Shown piece by piece: positions 39,454 through 46,571 of a DNA stretch of 64,000 nucleotides. Numbering within the stretch: position 1 is the first letter of the stretch; each line of letters starts with the position of its first letter. The position numbers were made by a program, and so were the translations under genes. The stretch is from contig NZ_JAOBTQ010000001.1 in NCBI RefSeq assembly GCF_033366695.1, forward strand, positions 5,704,001-5,768,000, given 5' to 3'. This DNA comes from Streptomyces sp. SCL15-4. Lineage in GTDB: Bacteria; Actinomycetota; Actinomycetes; Streptomycetales; Streptomycetaceae. The notes under the pieces are model-generated. The model was given only the letters and a program-made list of their open reading frames with translations. It did not search any database and was not told where the DNA came from.

Positions 39454-39747
39454 TCAGGTGTTGCTGGTGCCCCAGTCGTCCTCGCGGGTGCCGTGGCCGT
39501 TGCGCTCCCGCAGCGAGCGGACCCGGTGGGTCACCGACTCCGGGATGCGGTCGCCGACCGTGTGGAAGGCCTTGCCGGCGTAGACCCGGCCCTGCTGGGC
39601 CGCGGTCTCGGCGGTGTTGCGGACCGCGGGGTTCTGCGCGATCTGCTGGGCCGACTTCTTCAGCTGTTCGTAGCGCTCGCGTCCGGCCTTGGTGCCGAGT
39701 ACGTAACCGAGGGCCAGTCCGACGACGAACGTGAGCCGGTAGCGCAT
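39454..39747 (-). CDS. YtxH-domain small membrane protein
   Basis: 97 residues. An N-terminal hydrophobic segment (LTFVVGLALGYVLGTKAG) is followed by an amphipathic, charged helix region (RERYEQLKKSAQQIAQNPAV). Function unknown; such proteins are common in actinobacteria. The ATG at 39745-39747 follows AAGGGTGG. Confidence 0.8.
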   Translation of the reverse strand: MRYRLTFVVGLALGYVLGTKAGRERYEQLKKSAQQIAQNPAVRNTAETAAQQGRVYAGKAFHTVGDRIPESVTHRVRSLRERNGHGTREDDWGTSNT

Positions 39748-39805
39748 GGCTGCCACCCTTCCCGTGTGTAGGTATCTGGTGCGGCGCTGGCGCCGAGGGT
39801 ACCGA

Positions 39806-39837
39806 TTGGCGGAGCACCCCCCTGCTTGCGCTAATGT
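39806..39837 (+). promoter_or_regulatory. Promoter of the tRNA-Asn pair
   Basis: -35 TTGGCG (39806-39811), 18-base spacer and -10 GCTAAT (39830-39835), or TAATGT two bases later, 70 bases before the first tRNA. Confidence 0.45.
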
Positions 39838-39904
39838 ATGTGTCGCAGCGAGCAACCGCCCCCTGGCGAATACCCAGGTAGGTACGTTCGATGCAACGAG
39901 GCGA

Positions 39905-39977
39905 TCCTCCGTAGCTCAATTGGCAGAGCAGCCGGCTGTTAACCGGCAGGTTACTGGTTCGAGTCCAGTCGGGGGAG
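39905..39977 (+). tRNA. tRNA-Asn (GTT), copy 1
   Basis: 73 nt cloverleaf. Acceptor TCCTCCG pairs with CGGGGGA (one wobble), anticodon GTT in loop CTGTTAA, T-loop GGTTCGAGTCC, discriminator G. CCA is not encoded. Confidence 0.97.
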
Positions 39978-39983
39978 CTTCGG

Positions 39984-40056
39984 TCCTCCGTAGCTCAATT
40001 GGCAGAGCAGCCGGCTGTTAACCGGCAGGTTACTGGTTCGAGTCCAGTCGGGGGAG
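39984..40056 (+). tRNA. tRNA-Asn (GTT), copy 2
   Basis: Base-for-base repeat of copy 1 after a 6-base spacer; the two are almost certainly cut from one transcript. Confidence 0.97.
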
Positions 40057-40065
40057 CGCTGAACG

Positions 40066-40088
40066 AGGACCCCTCAGGGGTCCTTTTT
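40066..40088 (+). terminator. Rho-independent terminator of the tRNA-Asn operon
   Basis: 8-bp stem AGGACCCC/GGGGTCCT with a TCA loop, followed by five T. Nothing gene-like was found from here to the next tRNA at 40234. Confidence 0.9.
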
Positions 40089-40233
40089 CATGTCCGGCGG
40101 AACCGCCGCGCCCGTGGCGCTGTCCTCAAGGTCATGAGCGGCAGCGCGGAAGCCGACCAGCCGAGGCAGGAGATCGTATGAGCGGCTATGCTGCGGCAGA
40201 CGGCGCGCACACTTGTACGCGACACGCCGCTAT

Positions 40234-40307
40234 GGGGCGGTAGCTCAGCCGGTTAGAGCAGCGGACTCATAATCCGTCGGCCGTGGGTTCGAGTCCCACC
40301 CGCCCCA
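40234..40307 (+). tRNA. tRNA with CAT anticodon (elongator Met, or Ile2)
   Basis: 74 nt cloverleaf. Acceptor GGGGCGG pairs with CCGCCCC, anticodon CAT in loop CTCATAA, T-loop GGTTCGAGTCC, discriminator A. Starts GGGG with full first pair, so it is not initiator. Met elongator and lysidine-modified Ile2 cannot be told apart by eye. Confidence 0.92.
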
Positions 40308-40390
40308 CCTCAGCACGGCGATGCAGGATCGTTTTGACCTGCACCGGCCCCGTGTCCACCGCACGCTACGCGGTTTCCGCCGCCCCGCTG

Positions 40391-40419
40391 CAACCCTTTG
40401 CCCCGTCCCGGTGTTCTGT
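40391..40419 (+). promoter_or_regulatory. Predicted ECF-type promoter of the alkylation-repair operon
   Basis: CAACCC (40391-40396), 17-base spacer and TTCTGT (40414-40419). The AAC-type -35 is typical of ECF promoters. The -10 ends six bases before the sigma ATG, with no Shine-Dalgarno, predicting a leaderless, possibly autoregulated transcript. Confidence 0.45.
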
Positions 40420-40425
40420 TCGGTG

Positions 40426-41019
40426 ATGGATGAGAGTGCCGAGCGGCAGCTGACCGAGCTCCTGGCCGTGGACCTCGACGACGGCTTCACCGAGCTGGTC
40501 CGGGTCCACGGCAGAGCCGTGTACACGTTCCTGCTCCGGGTCTCCGGCTCGGCCACCGAGGCGGACGACCTGGGACAGGACGTCTTCCTGCGCGCCTACA
40601 CCGCGTTACAGGGCTACGACCGCGAGCGCCGGCGGCAGCTCAAGACGCGCGCCTGGCTGCTCACCGTCGCCGCCAACGTCTGGCGCAACCACCTGCGCAC
40701 CTGCTCGCGCCGCCCGGCCCTGACGGGCGTGCCCGTGGAGGACTCCGGCGACGCCTGGACGGACCACAGTCCGGGACCGGAGGAGCTGGCCGCGCTCGCC
40801 GAGGACCGGCGGCGCCTGGTCGTGGCGTTGCTGGAACTGCCCGAGCACCACCGCGCGCCGGTGGTGCTCCGGCATGTACTGGGACTGAGCTACACGGAAG
40901 TCGCCGAGGTGCAGCGGTGCGCGGTCGGGACGGCCAAGGCACAGGTGTCCCGCGGCCTGAAGGGCCTGCGCCGGCTGCTGGAGCCGGAGACGGCCCTGCT
41001 GGAGGAGGTGATGACATGA
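40426..41019 (+). CDS. ECF RNA polymerase sigma factor of the alkylation-repair operon
   Basis: 197 residues with sigma region 2 (FTELVRVHGRAVYTFLLRV, ATEADDLGQDVFLRAY, TRAWLLTVAANVWRNHLR) and region 4 (LELPEHHRAPVVLRHVLGLS, VGTAKAQVSRGLKGLRRLL). Codon 61 is TTA (40606-40608), the rare leucine codon read by the bldA tRNA, so translation should depend on development. Its stop overlaps the ATG of the Ada-like gene (ATGA), so the two proteins are made together. No classical zinc anti-sigma gene is present; the Ada-like product may be the regulator. GTG at 40423 is an alternative start. Predicted targets are this operon and perhaps other repair genes. Confidence 0.88.
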   Translation: MDESAERQLTELLAVDLDDGFTELVRVHGRAVYTFLLRVSGSATEADDLGQDVFLRAYTALQGYDRERRRQLKTRAWLLTVAANVWRNHLRTCSRRPALTGVPVEDSGDAWTDHSPGPEELAALAEDRRRLVVALLELPEHHRAPVVLRHVLGLSYTEVAEVQRCAVGTAKAQVSRGLKGLRRLLEPETALLEEVMT

Positions 41020-41816
41020 GGAGTGACCGAGAGGTACCGCGCCTCGACGCGGCCCGGTCCGGCCTGGCCGGACTCGTCACGGAACCACCGGCGGACTTCG
41101 CCGTGCGCGTGCTGCGCCGCGCCGGCGTCCCGCGTGAGCGCTACGACACCTATGTCCGCCTCGACACCGCCGCCGGCGGTCTCTTCGTGGCGGCGAGCGC
41201 GGAGGCGGTGACCGGAGCCGCGCTGGACACCGGCGGGCTGAGCGCACCGGGCTTCGAGGAACTGCACCGCTCCCGGACCCGCCGTCCGGCCCTGCGGTCG
41301 GCCAGACCGTTCCCGGGGGTCGTCACCGCGCTGCGCACCGGCCGCGCCCGGCGCCTGCCCGTCGATCTGTCGCCGCTCGGCCCGGTGGAGCGGGCCGTGC
41401 TGGAGGCCGTGCGCACCATCCCGGCCGGACAGCTGCGCCCGGTCGGCTGGATCGCCCGGGAGGCCGCGGTGGCACCGGACGACGTGCTCGGCGCGCTGGC
41501 CCACAACCCGGCCGCGGTGCTGATCCCCTGCCACCGGGTGACGTACGACGACGGCACCCCGTGCGACGCCGGCCACCTGCCCGCGACGGGCGAGGCGCTG
41601 CGCGCCGCCGAGGGCGTCGACGCGGGACGGGCGGCCGAGCTGCGGCGGCGCGGCGCGGTGTTCCTCGGCAGCGACACGACCCGGATCTACTGCCACCCCA
41701 CCTGCGCCCACGCCCGCCGCATCACCCCGCCCCACCAGGTGCCGTTCCGTACCGCCCGGGAAGCCGGGCGGGCCGGGTACCGGGCCTGCAAGAGCTGCCG
41801 GCCCGTCACCGTGTGA
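41016..41816 (+). CDS. Ada-like protein: MGMT domain plus C-terminal Ada zinc methyl-acceptor domain
   Basis: 266 residues. Residues about 45-190 resemble O6-alkylguanine-DNA methyltransferase: a degenerate N-terminal part and the DNA-binding half with acceptor Cys172 in VLIPCHRV. Residues about 213-264 are the Ada zinc domain: Cys226 and Cys230 (RIYCHPTCAHARR), Cys258 and Cys261 (RACKSC). Spacing 4, 28 and 3 nearly equals E. coli Ada (4, 27, 3), where one Cys accepts methyl from phosphotriesters. The order is inverted relative to E. coli Ada and the AraC DNA-binding domain is absent. Coupling to an ECF sigma gene suggests a methyl-sensing role that controls the sigma factor; this is inference. 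N-terminal sequence LVTEPPADFAVRVLRRAG resembles regulatory tails next to sigma genes. Confidence 0.8.
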   Translation: MRSDREVPRLDAARSGLAGLVTEPPADFAVRVLRRAGVPRERYDTYVRLDTAAGGLFVAASAEAVTGAALDTGGLSAPGFEELHRSRTRRPALRSARPFPGVVTALRTGRARRLPVDLSPLGPVERAVLEAVRTIPAGQLRPVGWIAREAAVAPDDVLGALAHNPAAVLIPCHRVTYDDGTPCDAGHLPATGEALRAAEGVDAGRAAELRRRGAVFLGSDTTRIYCHPTCAHARRITPPHQVPFRTAREAGRAGYRACKSCRPVTV

Positions 41817-41831
41817 CGGCCCCTCGCACCC

Positions 41832-41880
41832 ACGGTCACGACCGGACCCGACGGTCACGACCGAACCGACGGTCACGACG
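41832..41880 (+). repeat. Three tandem 12-bp repeats upstream of ogt
   Basis: ACGGTCACGACC at 41832, 41851 and 41869 (last base changed in the third), spaced 19 and 18 bases. The first two carry the inverted repeat CGGTC-AC-GACCG. They fill the 78-base gap between the Ada-like and ogt genes and could bind a regulator on nearly successive double turns or form RNA hairpins. Confidence 0.7.
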
Positions 41881-41894
41881 AACACGGAGTTGTC

Positions 41895-42446
41895 TTGCGA
41901 ACCACTCTCACCCCCGGCGACACCGAGGCGGCGGTCACGGCGCACCCCACACCGCTGGGGCCGCTGGTGCTCGCCGCCACGGCCGACGCGCTCGTGCTGT
42001 GCTGCTACGGCACGGTGGAGGACGCCGCCGCCCGGCTCGCCCGGGGTGGGCTGCGCGCCGTGGCCGAGGAGCGCGCGGACCCGGCCCCGCTGAAGGTGCT
42101 GGCTCAGGCCCGGGACGAACTCGACGCCTATCTCACCGGCGCCCGCCGGGACTTCACCGTGCCGGTGGACCTGCGGCTCGCCACGCCGTTCAGCCGGCAG
42201 ACCGTCATGGCGCTGGAGGCGTTCGTGCCGTACGGGCGCACCGCGACGTACGCGCAGCTGGCCGCCGCGCTGGACCGGCCCCGGGCCGCCCGCGCGGTCG
42301 GCACGGCCCTCGGCGCCAACCCGGTCTGCGTCGTGCTGCCCTGCCACCGGATCGTCGGTTCCGGCGGCAGCCTGAACGGGTATGCGGGCGGTCTGGACGC
42401 CAAACGGTTCCTGCTCGGCCTGGAAGCGGGCCCGGCGGCGCCCTGA
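41895..42446 (+). CDS. ogt: Methylated-DNA--protein-cysteine S-methyltransferase
   Basis: 183 residues. Suicide repair protein that removes methyl from O6-methylguanine. N-terminal fold (HPTPLGPLVLAATADALVL), DNA-binding helix with Arg finger (ARAVGTALGANP), acceptor Cys150 in VVLPCHRIVG, and GYAGGLDAKRFLL. The start is TTG 41895, with GGAG five bases upstream. It is the complete version of the activity; the Ada-like protein upstream is a divergent second copy. Part of the alkylation-repair operon. Confidence 0.93.
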   Translation: MRTTLTPGDTEAAVTAHPTPLGPLVLAATADALVLCCYGTVEDAAARLARGGLRAVAEERADPAPLKVLAQARDELDAYLTGARRDFTVPVDLRLATPFSRQTVMALEAFVPYGRTATYAQLAAALDRPRAARAVGTALGANPVCVVLPCHRIVGSGGSLNGYAGGLDAKRFLLGLEAGPAAP

Positions 42447-42520
42447 CCGGTGGGCGCCGGCCGTCCCCGGCGCCCGCCCCTCTTCTTCCGCACGTCCATC
42501 CGCCACGGAGAGCCACACGC

Positions 42521-43297
42521 GTGAACAGCTACGACAGCCCGCCCCTGCCCGGTCTCGCGGAACCGCCGGCCGCCGCCGCACCCGCCCCGGACGACGACGG
42601 GCCCGGCGTCCTGCCGCCCCTGAACTGGCCCGCCCTCGCCGCCGAGCTGGACGCGGAGGGCGTCGCGCTCACCCCGCCCCTGCTGTCCGCCGAACAGTGC
42701 GCCCGGCTGCGGGAGATGTACGACGAGCCGGCGCTCTTCCGCAGCACGGTGACGATGGCCAGGCACCGGTTCGGCGAGGGCGCCTACCGCTACTTCGCCT
42801 ACCCGCTGCCCGAACCGGTCCGGGCCCTGCGCCGCGAGCTGTACCCGCACCTGGCGCGCATCGCCAACACCTGGGCCGACCGGCTCGGCGAGCCCGGATT
42901 CCCCGACCGCCACGAGGACCTGGTCGCCGCCTGCGCCGCCGCGGGCCAGCACCGGCCGACCCCTCTGCTGCTCCGCTACGAACAGGGCGGCTACAACTGC
43001 CTGCACCAGGACGTGTACGGCGACCTCACCTTCCCGCTCCAGGTGGCGGTGGTGCTGGACCGGCCGGACGAGGACTTCACCGGCGGCGAGAGCGTGTTCG
43101 TGGAGCAGCGGCCGCGCGCCCAGTCCCGGCCCCTGGTGCGGCGGCCGGCGCAGGGACAGGGGCTGATCTTCGCTGTCCACCACCGCCCCGTACGCTCCGC
43201 GCGCGGCTGGAGCCGGGTGATGCTGCGCCACGGGGTGAGCGCCGTGCACAGCGGGCGGCGCCATGTGCTCGGTGTGATCTTCCACGACGCCCGCTGA
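42521..43297 (+). CDS. 2-oxoglutarate/Fe(II) oxygenase (AlkB-like role, COG3826-type)
   Basis: 258 residues. The double-stranded beta-helix core carries the iron triad His162 and Asp164 (LHQDVYGD), His237 (MLRHGVSAV), and Arg247 in GRRHVLGV, placed ten residues after the distal His for binding 2-oxoglutarate. It is not close to classical AlkB in sequence but belongs to the group of oxygenases often found next to ada genes, and probably reverses or detoxifies alkyl damage by oxidative dealkylation. GTG 42521 follows GGAG by ten bases. Last gene of the repair operon, followed by a hairpin at 43394. Confidence 0.78.
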   Translation: MNSYDSPPLPGLAEPPAAAAPAPDDDGPGVLPPLNWPALAAELDAEGVALTPPLLSAEQCARLREMYDEPALFRSTVTMARHRFGEGAYRYFAYPLPEPVRALRRELYPHLARIANTWADRLGEPGFPDRHEDLVAACAAAGQHRPTPLLLRYEQGGYNCLHQDVYGDLTFPLQVAVVLDRPDEDFTGGESVFVEQRPRAQSRPLVRRPAQGQGLIFAVHHRPVRSARGWSRVMLRHGVSAVHSGRRHVLGVIFHDAR

Positions 43298-43393
43298 GCG
43301 GGGCGGCGTCCGGGTGCCTCGCCCCGTGCCGCGGCGAACCCGTGTACGACCGCCGTACCGGCCCGGTTCTGCCGCCTCGCTCCAGTGAAGCCG

Positions 43394-43413
43394 CAGCCCC
43401 GGCAACGGGGCTG
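43394..43413 (+). terminator. Terminator of the repair operon
   Basis: 8-bp stem CAGCCCCG/CGGGGCTG capped by a GCAA tetraloop, about 100 bases after the oxygenase gene. Confidence 0.6.
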
Positions 43414-43453
43414 GTCAGAGCCGCCCGTCCACGCTCCGGGAACTGCCGCTCCG

Positions 43454-43493
43454 GCTGGAGTGCCGCTGGAGATCGGCAACAAGGCCGTTACAT
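43454..43493 (+). promoter_or_regulatory. Candidate SARP site and promoter of the nitrosourea-type operon
   Basis: Direct heptamers GCTGGAG at 43454-43460 and 43465-43471 lie exactly 11 bases apart, the spacing SARP activators recognise. The second occupies the -35 position relative to a -10-like TTACAT (43488-43493, 17-base spacer). The SARP gene of this cluster is the obvious candidate binder. The rest of the gap 43298-43582 shows only the upstream terminator. Confidence 0.4.
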
Positions 43494-43582
43494 ACGGTGG
43501 TTGTGCGACGGCAGGGGACATGTGTGACCTGCCTCGTACCACTGTCAACCCGGCGACACAGCGTTAAGGAGCAGTGGCACAC

Positions 43583-44668
43583 ATGCGGCACGTACAAGAG
43601 GCACGGGCCATGCCCGCGGAGCACGAGGCCCGACCGGCCCCGGTGACCATGCCGGCGAACGGTTCGCCGTACCGTCTGGGAGCGGCGCTGCTGCAGTCGC
43701 TCGCGCAGGAGATGAACGCGCTCGCCGAACAGGCGTCGGCGCTGCTGAGCATGCCCCCGGAGGAGCTGTCCCTGGATGCGGACGCCTTCGCCCAGATCGC
43801 CCGCAGAAACGTTCCACGCTGGCACTTCGCCATGCTCAACGACATCGAGCGCAATACCGCGCTGATGACCGCCCTGGAGCGGGGCATCCCGGCGGGGTCG
43901 ACCGTGCTGGACATCGGCTCCGGCAGCGGACTGCTCGCCATGGCCGCCGCCCGGGCCGGCGCGAGCAGGGTCTTCACCTGCGAGATGAACCCGCTGCTGG
44001 CCGAGATCGCCCGGAACGTCGTCAACGCGCACGGCCTGTCCGACGTCATCACCGTCATCGGCAAGCCGTCCACCGGCCTGGACCCGGTGCGCGACCTCGG
44101 CGGACCGGTGGACGTCCTGGTGTCGGAGATCGTCGACTGCGGCCTGATCGGCGAGGGCCTGCTGCCCTCCGTGCGCCACGCCCGCGAGCACCTGCTGAAG
44201 CCGGACGGGATCATGCTGCCCTCGGCGGCCCGGCTGCACGGCCGGCTGGTCAGCAGCGAGGCGGTGCTGAAGCTGAACCAGGCCACCACGGCCGGCGGCT
44301 TCGACGTCTCGCTCATGAACACGTTCGCGACCCGCGGCCACTTCCCGGTCCGGCTCGACACCTGGCCGCACCGGTTCCTGTCCGAGACGGCGCCGCTGGT
44401 CGAGTTCGACCTCGCGCGGTCCCCGCTCGAACCCGGCGAACGCCCCCTCGCCCTGACCGCCACCGCCGACGGCGAGGCCCAGGCCCTCGCCGTCTGGTTC
44501 GAGCTGGACATGGGCAGCGGCATCACCTTGTCCAACCCGCCGGACAACCCCCGCTCGCACTGGATGCAGGGCTGGGTCCCGCTGGAGAAGCCCGTGCCGA
44601 CCAAGGCCGGCGAGACGGTCGCCCTCCGGCTCGGCTGGAGCGACTTCACCCTCCGCGCGAGCATCTGA
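43583..44668 (+). CDS. sznE: Arginine N-methyltransferase, SznE type (PRMT fold)
   Basis: 361 residues. SAM-binding motif VLDIGSGSGLLA (108-119) with ribose-binding Glu134; double-Glu loop SEIVDCGLIGEG with Glu182 and Glu191 nine residues apart, exactly as in protein arginine methyltransferases, where they clamp the guanidine; THW-like loop SHWMQGW (326-329 HWMQ). In streptozotocin biosynthesis SznE methylates free L-arginine to N-omega-methyl-L-arginine, the SznF substrate; the next gene encodes an SznF-type enzyme, so the same step is inferred. ATG 43583 is preferred; AAGGAG (43566-43571) is too close to GTG 43574. An N-terminal helical extension of ~60 residues precedes the fold. Confidence 0.88.
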   Translation: MRHVQEARAMPAEHEARPAPVTMPANGSPYRLGAALLQSLAQEMNALAEQASALLSMPPEELSLDADAFAQIARRNVPRWHFAMLNDIERNTALMTALERGIPAGSTVLDIGSGSGLLAMAAARAGASRVFTCEMNPLLAEIARNVVNAHGLSDVITVIGKPSTGLDPVRDLGGPVDVLVSEIVDCGLIGEGLLPSVRHAREHLLKPDGIMLPSAARLHGRLVSSEAVLKLNQATTAGGFDVSLMNTFATRGHFPVRLDTWPHRFLSETAPLVEFDLARSPLEPGERPLALTATADGEAQALAVWFELDMGSGITLSNPPDNPRSHWMQGWVPLEKPVPTKAGETVALRLGWSDFTLRASI

Positions 44669-44738
44669 CACCCCCTCACCCGGCACCGGCCACAAGCCGG
44701 CCGCCGTACCCGTCTGGACCAGGACCAGGGAGCAAGCG

Positions 44739-46157
44739 ATGAGCCACGTCCCTCCGCACGTCCCGTTCGAACTCGGCGGTGCCGAACTGCGCGACGCGGT
44801 CGTGCAGTACGCCACCGCCCCGATCTACCACGACAACCTGGACTGGGTGAACCACGACAATCCCTACCGCCGGCAGCTCAGGCCGCAGGTGCTGCCGCAC
44901 CTGGACTACGACCGGGTCCCGGGCCGGGAGAACATCCTCGACTACGCGAGCCTGGCCGTGCAGCGCCTGCTGACCTCCGTCTACGAGGCCGACCTCGTGT
45001 TCTTCCCCAAGGCCGGGCTGAAGGGCAAGGAGGAGGACTTCCGGGCGTTCTACAGCCCCGCCAACCGGGCGCTCGGCGAGCGGATCCGGCCGGCGCTGGA
45101 GCGCTACGCCTTCGGCTTCCTCGACGACGAGGTGGAGACCTCCGGCAACTGGACCGCGCAGAGCCTGGACGCCTACCTGGACTCGCTCGACACCGCGGGC
45201 GGCGAGGAGCAGATGCCGGCGGAGAAGGCCATCCTCGGCTCGGCCGACCCCCGGCGGGCGGCCCGGATGTGGCTGGTGCAGTTCGCGCCGGACTTCCTCT
45301 CCGAGGCCTCGCCGATGATGCGCAACGTGCTCGGCTACTACGGCCCGGCCCAGTCCGAGTGGTTCAAGGTCGTCATCGACGAGTACGGCTACGGCGTCCA
45401 CGACACCAAGCACAGCACCCTGTTCGAACGGACCCTGGAGTCGGTGGGCCTGGAGTCCGACCTGCACCGGTACTGGCAGTACTACCTGAACAGCAGCCTG
45501 CTGCTGAACAACTACTTCCACTACCTGGGCAAGAACCACGAGCTGTTCTTCCGTTACGTCGGCGCGCTCTACTACACCGAAAGCTCCCTGGTCGACTTCT
45601 GCCGCCGCGCCGACAAGCTGCTGCGCGAGGTCTTCGGCGACACGGTGGACACCACCTACTTCACCGAGCACGTCCACATCGACCAGCACCACGGCCGGAT
45701 GGCCCGCGAGAAGATCATCAAGCCGCTGGTGGAGGCGCACGGCGACGGCATCATCCCGGAGATCGTGCGGGGCATCGAGGAGTACCGGGTGCTGCTGGAG
45801 GTCGGCGACTTCGACTTCTCCGAGCAGATCGCGTGGATGGACGCCCAGCCCGAGCTGAAGAAGCTGCACGGACCGGTCTTCGAGGGGCTCAAGCAGGGCA
45901 AGGTCGACGCGCCGGTGGCCCACCTCGTCGAACCGCGCGGCGAGCTGTCCAACACCCACTGCCACGACGGCGACGAGCTGTGCCACATCGTCTCCGGCAC
46001 CATGCGCTTCGAGAGCGGCCTGGGCTCCTCGCTGATCCTGCGGGCCGGCGAGGGCGTCGTCATCAAGCGCAACCGGCTGCACGGCGCGAACATCGAGTCG
46101 GACGAGTGCGTCTACGAGATCCACTCCGTCGGGGACTACCGCGCGTGCCTGTCGTGA
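44739..46157 (+). CDS. sznF: N-nitrosating metalloenzyme, SznF type (di-iron HDO plus cupin)
   Basis: 472 residues. N-terminal helical dimerisation region, central haem-oxygenase-like di-iron oxidase domain (about 145-330) and C-terminal mononuclear-iron cupin (about 385-472). Ligands for the di-iron site are at Glu189, Glu215, His225, Glu281, His311, Asp315 and His318; cupin ligands are His407, His409 and His448, with Tyr459 nearby. These numbers coincide with those I remember for SznF. SznF hydroxylates N-omega-methylarginine twice at the guanidine and then rearranges it to an N-nitrosourea. Complete conservation argues for the same reaction here. AGGGAG precedes the ATG; the stop overlaps the Rieske gene start. 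Confidence 0.93.
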   Translation: MSHVPPHVPFELGGAELRDAVVQYATAPIYHDNLDWVNHDNPYRRQLRPQVLPHLDYDRVPGRENILDYASLAVQRLLTSVYEADLVFFPKAGLKGKEEDFRAFYSPANRALGERIRPALERYAFGFLDDEVETSGNWTAQSLDAYLDSLDTAGGEEQMPAEKAILGSADPRRAARMWLVQFAPDFLSEASPMMRNVLGYYGPAQSEWFKVVIDEYGYGVHDTKHSTLFERTLESVGLESDLHRYWQYYLNSSLLLNNYFHYLGKNHELFFRYVGALYYTESSLVDFCRRADKLLREVFGDTVDTTYFTEHVHIDQHHGRMAREKIIKPLVEAHGDGIIPEIVRGIEEYRVLLEVGDFDFSEQIAWMDAQPELKKLHGPVFEGLKQGKVDAPVAHLVEPRGELSNTHCHDGDELCHIVSGTMRFESGLGSSLILRAGEGVVIKRNRLHGANIESDECVYEIHSVGDYRACLS

Positions 46158-46522
46158 CCTTCACCGCCGAGGGGCGGGACAACTGCGCGGTCATCGAGGG
46201 AACGCCGTACGTCTACGCGACGGTCGGCGGCCGGGGCTTCGTGATGCGGGCCCGGTGCCCGCACCGCGGCGGCCCGCTGCACCTGGCCGGGATGGCCGAG
46301 GACGGCATCCGGCTGGTGTGCCCCTGGCACGAGCGGGGGACCTCCCTGGCCCGGATGCGGGCGGAGGTCCCGGCCGTACGGGTGGGCGACCGGGTCACCG
46401 CCGTCTTCCCCGAGCACCCGCCGGCCCGCGGCTGGCCGGCCCCGCCCCGGGACTGCGCCGTCGGCCTGGAACACCGGCCGCTGTCGCCCGCGCTGAGCCG
46501 CCCGCGCGCGGCGGCCGGCTGA
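46154..46522 (+). CDS. Rieske [2Fe-2S] protein of the nitrosourea-type cluster
   Basis: 122 residues. Cluster ligands are Cys-x-His in RCPHRGGPLH and Cys-x2-His in VCPWHERG. No oxygenase domain, so it is a small electron-transfer protein. GTG 46154 overlaps the sznF stop (GTGA), implying co-production; GTG 46145 is possible. The likely role is to deliver electrons to the di-iron site of the SznF-type enzyme, which needs external reductant; this is inference. A 16-bp hairpin follows. Confidence 0.85.
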   Translation: MTFTAEGRDNCAVIEGTPYVYATVGGRGFVMRARCPHRGGPLHLAGMAEDGIRLVCPWHERGTSLARMRAEVPAVRVGDRVTAVFPEHPPARGWPAPPRDCAVGLEHRPLSPALSRPRAAAG

Positions 46523-46571
46523 CCCGCCGGCCACTGCAACGCCCCGGCGCCGGCCGGTGTTGTACAGACGG

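Noticed and set aside
39905..40056. Possible integration site at the duplicated tRNA-Asn genes
   Set aside because: The repeat is a clean tandem tRNA gene duplication with its own terminator. No integrase, no partial tRNA copy and no att-like repeat was seen downstream.
41832..41880. CRISPR-like array
   Set aside because: Only three 12-base units with 6-7 base spacers and no cas genes; it is an operator-like repeat set.
43583..44668. Ribosomal protein L11 methyltransferase
   Set aside because: The double-Glu loop with nine-residue spacing and HWMQ motif are those of arginine methyltransferases, and the neighbour is SznF-like.
44739..46157. Generic iron-containing redox enzyme or TenA-like protein
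   Set aside because: The full set of di-iron and three-His cupin ligands in one 472-residue chain specifically matches the SznF type.
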